This document shows positions 1-9,155 of a DNA stretch of 64,000 nt, piece after piece (positions within the stretch are counted from its first letter, which is position 1; every line of letters begins with the position of its first letter). Both the position numbers and the translations under genes were made by a program. The DNA is from Edaphobacter sp. Lineage in GTDB: Bacteria > Acidobacteriota > Terriglobia > Terriglobales > Acidobacteriaceae. The stretch is from assembly GCA_025462645.1 (NCBI GenBank), contig JAOAPB010000016.1:1-64000 (forward strand). The letters run 5' to 3'. Below the pieces are notes generated by a model. It did no database searches. It saw only the letters and a list, made by a program, of their open reading frames with translations, and was not told the DNA's origin.

Positions 1-1868
1 TTCCTTCGCCCGCTGCCGGCATATTGAAAGACATCAAGATCGCCGAAGGCACCACCGTCCAGATCAACACGGTCGTCTGCACGATCGACGAAGCCGGTAC
101 AGCCTCAGCACCTGCTGCCTCCCCTGCGAAGGCCCAGACTGCGGCTGCTCCCGCAGCGGACACCGTCACACCTTCAGCGGTAGACACTCCCGCCGCCAAG
201 CAAGGCAATCCGCCTGCACAGTCCGCCGCCGCCGCCGCAGGCCCCGGTACCGAAGTGCTTATGCCCCAGATGGGCGAGTCCATCACCGAAGGCACCATCA
301 CCAAGTGGCTCAAGAAGCCCGGCGACACCGTCCAGCGCGACGAGCCCCTCTTCGAGATCTCGACCGACAAGGTCGACGCCGAAATTCCCTCTCCTGCTGC
401 CGGAACGCTAAAGGAGATTAAAACCCCCGAGGGCTCCACTGTGCAGATCAATACGGTCGTTGCCGTGATCGATGGAGCAGGTGCTGGTTCCGCGCCCTCA
501 CCCGCACCGGCATCGGAGAAGGCTGAAACGGCTGCTGCTCCAGCTGCAGACACTGCCACTCCCGCCGCTGTCGATACTCCCGCCGCCACACAAGGAAATC
601 CTCCTGCTGCCGCTGCTGGCCCCGGCACCGAGGTCCTTATGCCCCAGATGGGCGAATCCATCACCGAGGGCACGATCACCAAGTGGCTCAAGAAGATCGG
701 CGACACCGTCCAGCGCGACGAGCCCATCTTCGAAATCTCGACCGATAAGGTCGACGCCGAGATTCCCTCTCCCGTTGCCGGAACCCTCACCGAGATTAAA
801 GTCGCCGAAGGCAAGACCGTCACCATCAATACCGTCGTCGCCGTCATTGGCGGAGCCGCAGGCAAAGCTGCTCCTGCACCCGCCGCTGCCGCGCCTGCTC
901 CGGCCACAGCCACTCCTGAAGCCCCAGCGGCATCGGCAACAGCAGGCGACCATCCCCGCTCCTCGCCACTGGTCCGCAAGATCGCCTCGGATAACAACGT
1001 CGATCTCGCCCAGGTTCCCGGCACTGGTGCTTCGGGCCGCATCACCAAGACTGACATCCTCGGTCACCTCGAGGGTGGCGCGAAACCGGCTGCTCCAGCA
1101 CCGGCAGCCGCGGCTCCTGCTCCCGCACCGGCTGCAGCCAAGCCGGCGGCACCTCAGCCGCAGCCTGGCGAGCTCGTTCCCATGACGAAGATGCGCTCCA
1201 TCATAGCCCAGCGCATGGTCGAGTCCAAGCACACCAGCCCTCATGTCCACACCGTCTTCAAGGTGGACATGACCCGCATCGTCAAGCTGCGCGAGAAGGA
1301 GAAGTCGAAGTACGAGCAGCGTAACGGCGTCAAGCTGACCTACATGCCATTCATCACCCGCGCCGCTATCGTCGCGCTGCGCAAGCACCCCATCGTCAAC
1401 GGATCGATCGAAGGCGAGGCCATCCGCTACAACAAGAACATCAACATCGGCATCGCCGTAGCCCTGGACTGGGGCCTCATCGTTCCTGTCCTCAAGCAGA
1501 CCGAGGAGAAGAACTTCCTCGGCATCGCCCGCGGCATCGTCGATGTCGCCGACCGCGCCCGCAACAAGAAACTGGCGCCCGACGAGATCTCCGGCGGTAC
1601 CTTCACCCTCACCAACTCCGGCATCTTCGGCGAGCAGTTCGGCACGCCGATCATCAACCAGCCGCAGAGCGCAATCCTCGGCATCGGCGGCCTCAACAAG
1701 GAAGCCGAAGTTCTGACGGATAAGGACGGCAACGACTCTATCGCCATCCGCTCCATCCAGCGCTTCACCCTCGGCTTCGACCACCGCATCGTCGATGGCG
1801 CAGACGCAGGAAAATTCATGTCTGACTTCAAGGCCTACCTCGAGAACTGGTCCGAAGACATCGGTTAA
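1..1868 (+). CDS. sucB: 2-oxoacid dehydrogenase E2, dihydrolipoyl succinyltransferase-like (5'-truncated)
   Basis: E2 acyltransferase core of a 2-oxoacid dehydrogenase complex, most like multi-lipoyl SucB. The frame is open to the window edge: the first codons (PSPAAGIL) match the end of a lipoyl domain, so the gene starts upstream and the internal TTG at 24 is not the true start. Counting from 24, two complete lipoyl domains (about residues 77-150 and 203-277) follow, each with the lipoylated lysine in DKVDAEIPSP and separated by Ala/Pro-rich linkers. A peripheral subunit-binding domain (about 313-348) and the catalytic domain (about 384-614) come next, the latter with the active-site DHRIVDGAD. 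With the partial first domain there are at least three lipoyl domains. Acetyl-, succinyl- and branched-chain E2s are hard to separate by eye, so substrate is uncertain. Confidence 0.88.
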   Translation, partial: PSPAAGILKDIKIAEGTTVQINTVVCTIDEAGTASAPAASPAKAQTAAAPAADTVTPSAVDTPAAKQGNPPAQSAAAAAGPGTEVLMPQMGESITEGTITKWLKKPGDTVQRDEPLFEISTDKVDAEIPSPAAGTLKEIKTPEGSTVQINTVVAVIDGAGAGSAPSPAPASEKAETAAAPAADTATPAAVDTPAATQGNPPAAAAGPGTEVLMPQMGESITEGTITKWLKKIGDTVQRDEPIFEISTDKVDAEIPSPVAGTLTEIKVAEGKTVTINTVVAVIGGAAGKAAPAPAAAAPAPATATPEAPAASATAGDHPRSSPLVRKIASDNNVDLAQVPGTGASGRITKTDILGHLEGGAKPAAPAPAAAAPAPAPAAAKPAAPQPQPGELVPMTKMRSIIAQRMVESKHTSPHVHTVFKVDMTRIVKLREKEKSKYEQRNGVKLTYMPFITRAAIVALRKHPIVNGSIEGEAIRYNKNINIGIAVALDWGLIVPVLKQTEEKNFLGIARGIVDVADRARNKKLAPDEISGGTFTLTNSGIFGEQFGTPIINQPQSAILGIGGLNKEAEVLTDKDGNDSIAIRSIQRFTLGFDHRIVDGADAGKFMSDFKAYLENWSEDIG

Positions 1869-1890
1869 TCACTGCACGAATGCAATAAAC

Positions 1891-1927
1891 CAACGGCAGA
1901 CTCTCCAAGAGTCTGCCGTTGAGTTTT
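1891..1927 (+). terminator. Rho-independent terminator after the E2 gene
   Basis: A perfect 14-bp inverted repeat (CAACGGCAGACTCT and its complement, 3-nt loop) starts 22 bp after the E2 stop and is followed by GAGTTTT. It probably also serves the convergent gene ending at 1944. Confidence 0.8.
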
Positions 1928-1943
1928 AAGTTATAGAGATTAT

Positions 1944-2798
1944 CTATTTAGATTCCGTTAGCCTTGCCAGCAGCCGTTTAAGAACTTCAACTTCCTCAGG
2001 CGAGGGTTCCGAGGCAAACACGACTTCTTGGACATATCTGAGATTCAGATTCACAATATCCGATCCCATAACGATAAAGAGATTTCCCGGGATATTGTGC
2101 CAGAATTCGTCGATTTCGGTATCCGGCAACTCATCCTTTGCCTTCTGAAACTGCTCTCTCAGAAACCGACGGGGACTTGCCAACGTAATACTGTGAAGGC
2201 TTCCGTCAGGATTTAACATCTTGTCCTGCACCCTACCTTGGTAGAGAGTGTTGGACTTCGTCAGCACATCCGCAGTCAGCACCAGATTTTTTGAAGGCAA
2301 AAGCATGTCGGAGAGCAGAACGTGCCACTCCGACACTCGCGGCAGAACAATCGTTGCCAGCAGAGTCTTCATCTGTGTCGACTTCAGCGTGTTTCTTATG
2401 CTGTTGTAGTGGAGGATCAGGAAATTCAAAAGAATCGAGAAGCCCACAACCAGGCTGTAAAGCGGCAGAAGCAAGGCGAGGTTCATCCAGAAGAAGGAGA
2501 GGAGACTCGAGAAGAATTCGGCCTGATGAGCCTCGAAGTACCTTTCGCTGTAAAGGCCGGAGAAGACCGTCTCCAGATCGGCGACCTGGCCGACTCTGGC
2601 GATGGCACCTGTCTTCACAGCCCAAAAAACCGCTATCACAAGCGGAATCGCAGCCCACAGCACCGCGCGGGTGAACTCCTCCCAGCGGCTCTGAACCAGA
2701 TTTTTGCGAGGTACGATGAAACCAAGAATGAATCGCGCGACCAGATTAGGTCCAAGCAGGTAGACCGCGACCAGAAAACTGACGACCAGTGCGAGCAC
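1944..2798 (-). CDS. Hypothetical membrane protein, 284 aa
   Basis: I do not recognise the family. Hydrophobic segments lie near residues 1-30, 45-65 and 105-130, followed by a soluble C-terminal half of about 150 residues, so it is probably an inner-membrane protein with a cytoplasmic tail. It starts with GTG, whose first base is the last base of the TAG stop of the 70-aa gene upstream, so the two are translationally coupled. It converges on the E2 gene and shares its terminator. Confidence 0.7.
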   Translation of the reverse strand: MLALVVSFLVAVYLLGPNLVARFILGFIVPRKNLVQSRWEEFTRAVLWAAIPLVIAVFWAVKTGAIARVGQVADLETVFSGLYSERYFEAHQAEFFSSLLSFFWMNLALLLPLYSLVVGFSILLNFLILHYNSIRNTLKSTQMKTLLATIVLPRVSEWHVLLSDMLLPSKNLVLTADVLTKSNTLYQGRVQDKMLNPDGSLHSITLASPRRFLREQFQKAKDELPDTEIDEFWHNIPGNLFIVMGSDIVNLNLRYVQEVVFASEPSPEEVEVLKRLLARLTESK

Positions 2799-3010
2799 TA
2801 GGCCACAGCTTCACGAAGGTCCGCGAGGTTCAGCGTGATCTCCCCTGCTGACGTCGGGATCGTCGCACTCTCGTTGGCGCGCAACTGATCAACGACTTGG
2901 TCTTCATGGTTCTGGATAAACTGAATGATCTCGAACCGAAGACGAGTCTGATTTGCGCCGATGTTCTCATCGATGAGCGAAAGGACTCGCTCTAAATCAT
3001 GACCGTTCAA
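2798..3010 (-). CDS. Small hypothetical protein, 70 aa
   Basis: A short acidic, probably helical protein without signal peptide or membrane segment and without recognised family. It begins with TTG behind a purine-rich AAAGGGG stretch, and its stop overlaps the start of the 284-aa membrane protein by one base, so the two form one transcription unit downstream of purEK. It may be a regulator or partner of the membrane protein, but only the coupling supports that. Confidence 0.55.
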   Translation of the reverse strand: MNGHDLERVLSLIDENIGANQTRLRFEIIQFIQNHEDQVVDQLRANESATIPTSAGEITLNLADLREAVA

Positions 3011-3074
3011 GGTAAATCCCCTTTCAATCCTTCAATGCCATTAGACGCTGCTTCGGCATCAGCGTACCACTAAA

Positions 3075-4271
3075 TTAAGCAGACGAAACTACAAGTGCAC
3101 TCTTGGCCCTCAGCACCAGCTCCACCGCCTCATCCGCCGTAGCCCCCACGGCAGACAGATGCCCCATCTTCCGCCCTTTGCGTGGCCGATGCTTCTCGTA
3201 CAGATGCAGCCTGACCCCAGGTACCGCCAACGCCCTGTCAAATCGTGGCTCCCGTGCCGTACCGTCCGGACCAAGCCACAGATCGCCCAGTAGATTCGCA
3301 ATCGCCGCCGGCTGCACCACCTCGACATCGCCGAGCGGCAGATCACAGACCGCCCGCACCATCTGCTCGAACTGGCTCGTCACGCAGGCTCGCTCACTCG
3401 CGTGATAACTGTTGTGAGGCCGAGGCGCCAGCTCATTCACCAGCAGTTGTCCGTCGGTCGTGCAGAACATCTCCACCGCCAGAACGCCCTCTAGCTGAAA
3501 CGTATCCGCAATCGCCTCAGCAATACCTCGCGCCTCAGCCTCCATCGCAGGGGCAAGCGGCGCTGGCAGCACACTCCAGGCAAGTATCTGCTCCTCATGG
3601 TGGTTCCATGCCGCCGGATAGACCTTCACCTCGCCATTCGGAGCCCGAGCCACCATCACCGAGATCTCACGCTCCAGAGGCACAGCCCTCTCAACCACAC
3701 CAGCTCCCTCTCCGAGAGCCTCCCACGCGCCCCGCACCTCGGCTTCGACATCAACGCCCGAGGCGAACCCAACCTTCCCCTGTCCACGCCCATCGTAACC
3801 ACCCGTAGCGCTCTTGCAGAAGCATCTGCCGCCCAGCGCTGCCACCGCCTCTCGCAACTCATCCAGCGACCGCACCGCGCGATACTGCCCGATCGGAAAC
3901 CCATTCCGTCGCAGCCAGTCCTTCTGTTCGATCCTGTCCTGAATCACCGCCAGCATCGCCCCGCCCGGCCGCACCGGCGCAAAGTTGGCTGCCGCCTCCA
4001 TACTCGCGGCCGAAACCTGCTCAATCTCCAGGGTCACTACATCGCATCCGCGTGCCAGGTTCGCCGCCTCTCGCGAATCGTCCCATCCCGCCTCGATGCA
4101 CCCATCCACGACAAACCGCGCCGGACACGCCGGGTCAGGGTCGAGCACGAGGATGCGATACCCCATCGCCCGTGCGGCCATCGCCGTCATCCGGCCCAGC
4201 TGCCCGCCACCGAAGATCCCAATCGTCGCACCCGGCATTATTGGCTGAGCTGTTGAAGATGCAGGACTCAC
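3075..4271 (-). CDS. purK: N5-carboxyaminoimidazole ribonucleotide synthase
   Basis: Catalyses ATP- and bicarbonate-dependent carboxylation of AIR to N5-CAIR in purine biosynthesis. The N-terminus has the nucleotide-binding [11 protein letters not shown], followed by the ATP-grasp body with GGYDGRGQ and the metal/ATP site around LAVEMFC and [11 protein letters not shown]. Length (398 aa) fits the family. It starts with GTG, overlapping the TGA of purE by 4 bp (GTGA), so it is translationally coupled to the mutase that uses its product. Confidence 0.96.
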   Translation of the reverse strand: MSPASSTAQPIMPGATIGIFGGGQLGRMTAMAARAMGYRILVLDPDPACPARFVVDGCIEAGWDDSREAANLARGCDVVTLEIEQVSAASMEAAANFAPVRPGGAMLAVIQDRIEQKDWLRRNGFPIGQYRAVRSLDELREAVAALGGRCFCKSATGGYDGRGQGKVGFASGVDVEAEVRGAWEALGEGAGVVERAVPLEREISVMVARAPNGEVKVYPAAWNHHEEQILAWSVLPAPLAPAMEAEARGIAEAIADTFQLEGVLAVEMFCTTDGQLLVNELAPRPHNSYHASERACVTSQFEQMVRAVCDLPLGDVEVVQPAAIANLLGDLWLGPDGTAREPRFDRALAVPGVRLHLYEKHRPRKGRKMGHLSAVGATADEAVELVLRAKSALVVSSA

Positions 4272-4771
4272 GCGCCAACCTCATCTCCAACCACCTGTGC
4301 CAGAACCTCGTCCCGCCGTCCTGCCCGCCACGCTACCAGCTTCTCTCGTAGCGCCGCATCCGTAGTGGCCAGCATCGCAACCGCCAGCAGACCGGCATTC
4401 GCAGCACCCGCTGCGCCAATCGCCAACGTACCCACAGGAATCCCCTTCGGCATCTGCACAATACTCAGCAGCGAATCCATCCCTTGCAGCGCGGTCGCCG
4501 GAATCGGCACGCCCAGCACCGGAACCACGGTCTTTGCTGCGATCATCCCTGGCAGGTGCGCCGCGCCGCCTGCCCCGGCGATGATCGCGCGCAGCCCACG
4601 CTCAACAGCCTTCTCCGCATACTCGAACAGCAGATCGGGCGTCCGATGCGCCGAAACCACGCGTACCTCGTGAGCCACGCCAAACTCGGTCAACATCTCC
4701 ACTGCACTACGCATCACCGCATAATCATTGCGGCTACCCATTACAACTCCAACTAAAGGCTCGGCGTTCAT
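4268..4771 (-). CDS. purE: N5-carboxyaminoimidazole ribonucleotide mutase
   Basis: Class I PurE converting N5-CAIR to CAIR. Visible motifs are MGSRND near the N-terminus, SAHRTPD (active-site histidine) and the glycine-rich [17 protein letters not shown] segment. Length of 167 aa is normal. It is the promoter-proximal gene of purE-purK; phage-derived DNA begins only about 60 bp upstream of its start. Confidence 0.96.
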   Translation of the reverse strand: MNAEPLVGVVMGSRNDYAVMRSAVEMLTEFGVAHEVRVVSAHRTPDLLFEYAEKAVERGLRAIIAGAGGAAHLPGMIAAKTVVPVLGVPIPATALQGMDSLLSIVQMPKGIPVGTLAIGAAGAANAGLLAVAMLATTDAALREKLVAWRAGRRDEVLAQVVGDEVGA

Positions 4772-4829
4772 GGCCCGATTATACGGTTTTGCTCACAAAC
4801 GCCGCGCCCCATCTCGATCGCTCGCCACC

Positions 4830-5087
4830 CTACTGCTTCGCCCAGATGCTCGCATTCAAGCAAGTCACTACGCCGTCGATGATCGCATTCAACCCCTCTG
4901 TAAACTTGCCCGAATCCGCGATCTGCTTCATCGTCACAGCATCGGCAATGTTGATCGCCGCGCCAACGATCTCCACAGCAGCCGCCTTCTTCTGCTCGCC
5001 TGTCGCTGCGCCAAACAGAGCCTCTGTCCTCTGAATCACGCCCGGCAGCAAAGCGATCCCACGCAGGAAAAGCTTCAAAAAATCCAT
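4830..5087 (-). CDS. Small phage-module protein, 85 aa
   Basis: The last gene of the leftward phage module. It is a small alanine-rich helical protein with no clear family match. It broadly resembles in composition the 129-aa protein at the other end of the module (21657-22046): an amphipathic N-terminus, then a run of small hydrophobic residues. Position at the tail-distal end next to a coiled-coil/membrane protein would suit a lysis accessory or end-of-operon protein, but no function can be assigned. An SD-like GGGGGTGTT precedes the start. Confidence 0.5.
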   Translation of the reverse strand: MDFLKLFLRGIALLPGVIQRTEALFGAATGEQKKAAAVEIVGAAINIADAVTMKQIADSGKFTEGLNAIIDGVVTCLNASIWAKQ

Positions 5088-5111
5088 AACACCCCCCCAA
5101 TCAAATAAGAA

Positions 5112-5327
5112 TTACCGTCGAAGATAATCAATCGCCAGATGAACCATCGTCAGTAGGCCGCCCATGGCCCCGGCCAGCCCCTTGATCCGCTGCACAGCCC
5201 GCTCATGCCGCTCCACGCGCTCCTCCAGTTGTGTCAGCCTCCCTGGCTGCCCAATTCCCATCAACTGTTTCATCTGGCTCTTCAGCACGCTCAAATCCGC
5301 CAACACCTGTCCCTCGAACTCAGTCAT
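5112..5327 (-). CDS. Small coiled-coil protein with C-terminal hydrophobic segment (XhlA-like)
   Basis: About 71 aa: a heptad-rich helix (residues 5-45) followed by a hydrophobic segment ending in DYLRR. This layout resembles hemolysin XhlA-type phage lysis accessories. I chose the ATG at 5327 rather than the upstream start at 5348 because GGAGGAGG lies at ideal distance before it. It sits directly after the 769-aa tail gene. The XhlA comparison is by architecture only. Confidence 0.55.
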   Translation of the reverse strand: MTEFEGQVLADLSVLKSQMKQLMGIGQPGRLTQLEERVERHERAVQRIKGLAGAMGGLLTMVHLAIDYLRR

Positions 5328-5350
5328 CTCAACCTCCTCCGCCAGCACGT

Positions 5351-7660
5351 CTAGCCAACCGGCAAGTTTGTAAACACCGCACTTGAAAATCGCGAATATA
5401 CCGGTGGCGTAGAACCGTCGTACATCCGCACGTAGTACCGCTCCACCTGCCCCTCACGTGGAATCGAAAAGCTCCGCACCGGGCTCCGCAGCACCAGATC
5501 CTGGTCCACCCCCGGTCCAAAGTCCCAATCCCTCCGCCTCACCTCGAACCCACCGCCTGCAGGCGGAGCCGTCCCAGCATCCACCTGCAGCGCAGTCCCC
5601 GTCGCGCTCACCACCTGCAACTGTTGCAGGTTCGTTAGCACGTTACTCGGTTCGCTCAACGCCGTCTCCGGTAGCCACGCATCCGCGGCGATCGCCTCCG
5701 ACAGCCTCAGCCCCAACCCCTCGGCCCAGTCGTTGGCAAACGCTATACGATAAGTCAGCGCCTCAGGCAAACCCAAGCCGTCCTGAATCGACACCCGCCG
5801 CACCACCACACTCTCCGTCCGTCCGGCAGAGGTAATAGCCAGCACATCCCCCGGCCATACATCTCCCGGATTCACAGCCTCATACGTTCCTGCCACCGCC
5901 GCAGCCTTACTTGCGGAAAAACTCAATACCGCAAGGGAAGCGCTCTCACAATCAATGGAACTTCGAGCCTGCGGCTTCAACACCCTCCCTAGCCAGCGTG
6001 CCGTCCCCGGCATACCGCTCTCCGCCTCGGTTGCAACGCTGGCGGAATCCTCCAGCCGTGCTATTGCCCTCTGCCGTCCGCGATACAAGAAAGTCACAAG
6101 TTCGCCGGCAACGGGGATCCGCCCCGCTAAAAATGTAACTTTACCTGTAGCAGATATCTCGCAATCCACGCCCTCGCCTGCGATACCGATCAGTCGAGTC
6201 GTCTTCGCCCCACCAGGCAGCGTGCTCACCACCCAGGCCGATCCCGTCTGTCTCACCCTGCAGTATCCAATCGATCCAAACAGCTGCACACAGTTCACCG
6301 CGACAAAGCTACAACTCGCCGGAGAGCTCGCCACGAAGCCGTCATACAGCACCGTCGCCGGAGTATTCGAAGACACACCCAGGTCCTGCAGCTCAAACAC
6401 CAGGTCCATCGGTGCCGTCACCTCTCCCCCGCCAAACGATCGCACCACACCGTCCACCATCGCGTAGTAGGTTTGCAGTATCCGCTGCATCTCAACGCAG
6501 TGCAGCCGAATCCGCAGCGTATAGCGATGTCCGTCCAGCAGCGTATAAACCGTACCAACCTCAATCCCCTTCACCATGGGAGACACGATGGTCGACCCAC
6601 CACTCTGTCGCACGTTATAACCGGCGAAGCAGTTTTCCTGCTCTGTCGTACCCGAGTACAGCCCACAGACCACGCCGGCGCTGAACCCGCCCAACCGCAG
6701 GCTCCCCGCTTCGATCACCAGCGATCCACCCAGCTCGATCGCATCAATCGCCGTCAGCGTCGTCTGCCCATCGAACCCATTGCCGCCCGTCATCGTCAGC
6801 CCGCCACCGCTGAATCCAAGGTGCGACCCCGGATCGCTTACCTCCCATATCCGTCGATCGAACGCGCCTCTATCGAAGCTATCTGTCAGCAATTGTGCGG
6901 AGGAAGCCTTCACTCGAAACGGCGACCCCACCAGCTGAAACACCGCCGTCGTCCCATCCCCCGCAAACGTCTCGTTGACATACGCCGTAGGCTCTATCTC
7001 CCCGCTCACCGTGACGTCGTTAGCTAACTCCTTCACTGCCGACGTCTTCAAAGCCGCCATCTGCAACGTTCCGTCGCCATCGCTCAGCGCGTGCGTCACC
7101 GTACCAGCGGGCTGCAGACTAACCGCCCCATTCAGCACGCGATACGCCGCATACGTTGCCTCGGAGACAGCGCCCGCATTCGTTGACCAGCTCGATGCCT
7201 GCAAAGGCTCGAATACCCCGACTGAGCGCCCATCCATAACGCCTCCCGTCGTGAACAACCCTGCATCCACACGATTCGTCAGCGTTCGCAAGAGCTGGCC
7301 GCCCGCCTGCGCCAGCCCGGCCCCACCCAGGGAGACCGTCTGCTTGTCCAGCAGCCACTCGTCACTGATCGCGCTGAACACATAGCGGTATACCGGCCCC
7401 CTCGTCCCGTTACCTGCATAGACTGCTCCAGGCTCAGTCGCTACATACCCCGTGAACAGGACAGTCCCGCTATCGGAGGTGATGACAACCCGCCCGCGCC
7501 GCGCGGGCACCGGAACCCCCGCGTCGCTCACATCCAGCATCCCGCTGCAACGCGAAGGAGCATTCAGCAAGCGCTCGATCTTCAGCGGACCATCCGTGCA
7601 CACGGTAGCGCTATAGTCCACCATGCCCCGGCCATCAAGATTGTCGATCGTTACCTTCAC
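5351..7660 (-). CDS. Phage tail/baseplate-like protein, 769 aa
   Basis: A large beta-rich protein with no membrane segment. The first 250 residues read like a tail hub or baseplate domain, the middle (about 260-450) like an inserted concanavalin-type carbohydrate-binding fold, and the C-terminus like a fibronectin-like extension ending in FTNLPVG. Its ATG overlaps the stop of the portal frame by 4 bp, so it belongs to the same operon. A structural, possibly receptor-facing role is inferred from context and composition. Confidence 0.6.
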   Translation of the reverse strand: MKVTIDNLDGRGMVDYSATVCTDGPLKIERLLNAPSRCSGMLDVSDAGVPVPARRGRVVITSDSGTVLFTGYVATEPGAVYAGNGTRGPVYRYVFSAISDEWLLDKQTVSLGGAGLAQAGGQLLRTLTNRVDAGLFTTGGVMDGRSVGVFEPLQASSWSTNAGAVSEATYAAYRVLNGAVSLQPAGTVTHALSDGDGTLQMAALKTSAVKELANDVTVSGEIEPTAYVNETFAGDGTTAVFQLVGSPFRVKASSAQLLTDSFDRGAFDRRIWEVSDPGSHLGFSGGGLTMTGGNGFDGQTTLTAIDAIELGGSLVIEAGSLRLGGFSAGVVCGLYSGTTEQENCFAGYNVRQSGGSTIVSPMVKGIEVGTVYTLLDGHRYTLRIRLHCVEMQRILQTYYAMVDGVVRSFGGGEVTAPMDLVFELQDLGVSSNTPATVLYDGFVASSPASCSFVAVNCVQLFGSIGYCRVRQTGSAWVVSTLPGGAKTTRLIGIAGEGVDCEISATGKVTFLAGRIPVAGELVTFLYRGRQRAIARLEDSASVATEAESGMPGTARWLGRVLKPQARSSIDCESASLAVLSFSASKAAAVAGTYEAVNPGDVWPGDVLAITSAGRTESVVVRRVSIQDGLGLPEALTYRIAFANDWAEGLGLRLSEAIAADAWLPETALSEPSNVLTNLQQLQVVSATGTALQVDAGTAPPAGGGFEVRRRDWDFGPGVDQDLVLRSPVRSFSIPREGQVERYYVRMYDGSTPPVYSRFSSAVFTNLPVG

Positions 7661-8900
7661 CGAGTCACCTCGTTCGTCGTCTGCAAGGGAGCCAGCCCAC
7701 GCATCTGCCTTACCTCATCCACCGTCAACACGCCCGCACTCAGGAGCGACGTCTGCATCTGCAACTCCTGCATCTCGTCCCTGCTCTCCAATTCGTTGAA
7801 GCGGAACTCGAACTCGCGCCATCCCAGCTTCTTTGCGAACAGGTCTCGCGTAATGTGCTCTTCCAGCAGCTTCGCCACAGGAATCACCGCGCTCTGGAAC
7901 GCCTCGTTCGCCATCTCGCCCGCCGTCGTGCGATTCACGTCATGTTGCAGGCCCAGCAACATCGGCGGCAGCTCAAACGCATTCGCGATCATCCGGATCA
8001 GCGACTCCTGCCACAGCAGGCGCAGATCAGCGTCCGTTCCACCTGCGAACCGCAGCACCTCAGGCTTCTGCTCGCAACTCAGCAGGGGCACGCGGCCGGT
8101 TCCTTCGATCTCATCCTGCCACCAGCGAATCAGCCGGTCATGCTGCTCCGGAGTAGCCTCATTCAGCCAAAGCGCATACTGCACCACCGAGTTCGAAGCC
8201 AGCCTCCCCGCATACCTGTTCGCGCTTAGAAACTGGTTCACCGTCTCAAACGCAACCTCCAGCCGCCCCAGTCCAAACGGAGTATGGCTCCGCGGATTCA
8301 GTCGCACATAGATCAGCTCGTCATCCCGCAGTGGAACCAGGCCCTCCCGGCCCAGCCGCCGGTAGCCTGCGCAAACCTCGGCTTCTCCGGATCCCCATCC
8401 CACGTGCTGTCGATCTGGATCGTCGCGCCATCCACCGCCCAAAGATGAAACGGTCGCAACGGATCCCCCGTAGCCTCCATCTCTACCGTGCCAAACCCGC
8501 CCACCAGAAGATCCTCCAACACCTGCTCCCACAGCACCCGGAAGCTATCCGAGACATTCGGTTCTTCCAGGCAGCGGCGCAGCACATTCATCCTCGCCTG
8601 CGCATCAACAACTGTTGCAACGTCGTACCCTCTGCGAACCCGCACCTGCCAGTCCATGCTTGCGATCTTGTCCTTCACCACGTTGATCGCCCGCCGCACT
8701 ACCGGAGTCTCCGCGAACTTACGCAGATTCGCCGGTGTAGGCTTCGGCAGGGCGTTCTGCCCCGCCCGCCCGCCTTGATAAGGGCTCAAGATAGAAGGCA
8801 GCATAGCGGTCTTCCGATCCCCCATGATCGCGTCCCCAGCCGCTGCCTCCACTCCCGCCAAACGCTCCCAAACACCCTTCACCGTCGCCCGAACTCCCAT
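7657..8900 (-). pseudogene. Phage portal protein (HK97/SPP1-like), frameshifted
   Basis: Two frames together encode one portal protein of about 414 aa. The first (8900 down to 8313) gives the N-terminal half, ending in-frame in EKPRFAQ and then out-of-frame residues. The second (from about 8370 down to 7657) continues with YRRLGREGLVPLRDDELIYV and carries the conserved clip/wing/stem region, including MLLGL, RTTAGEMANEAF and the C-terminal LTVDEVRQMRGLAPL. The frames meet at about 8362-8372 (GCGCAGGCTAC on the coding strand), consistent with loss of a single base; the site has no slippery heptamer. Downstream the gene overlaps the tail gene by 4 bp. Confidence 0.75.
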
Positions 8901-8993
8901 GCCTCACCTCTCTCTTTCCGTGTCTACTGCAAAAGAAAAAGGCACAGCCCATGGGCCATGCCTCATCAACCTCATTTTTTAGCCAACACGCTC

Positions 8994-9130
8994 GTCATTC
9001 TGAGCGCAGCGAAGAACCCCCGCATTTGCTTTTGCCGTTGCCTGTTCTCGTTTCTAGGTACCCCAAGGCTTCAGCCTTGGGTCTCTCATCCACCAAAAAA
9101 GACCCGGGACTTTAGCCGCTGGGCTATGCC
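8994..9130. repeat. Dispersed intergenic repeat (TCATTCTGAGCGCAGCGAAG type plus double hairpin)
   Basis: A composite of a GTCATTCTGAGCGCAGCGAA segment, a TTTGCTTTTGCCGTTGCCTG segment and two hairpins (CCCAAGGCTTCAGCCTTGGG, then a GGGACTTTAGCCGCTGGG arm). Related copies occur at 10959, 19915, 21098, 22886 and 29171. It lies between the portal and the DUF3037 gene. Confidence 0.75.
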
Positions 9131-9155
9131 TTTCTATCCCCGCCACTCTTGCCAA

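Noticed and set aside
498..1784. Long antisense ORF (428 aa) within the E2 gene
   Set aside because: Overlaps an obvious enzyme gene; Arg/Gly-rich composition is typical of a G/C-rich shadow frame.
8362..8372. Programmed ribosomal frameshift in portal
   Set aside because: No slippery heptamer or downstream structure at GCGCAGGCTAC, and portals are not known to need one.
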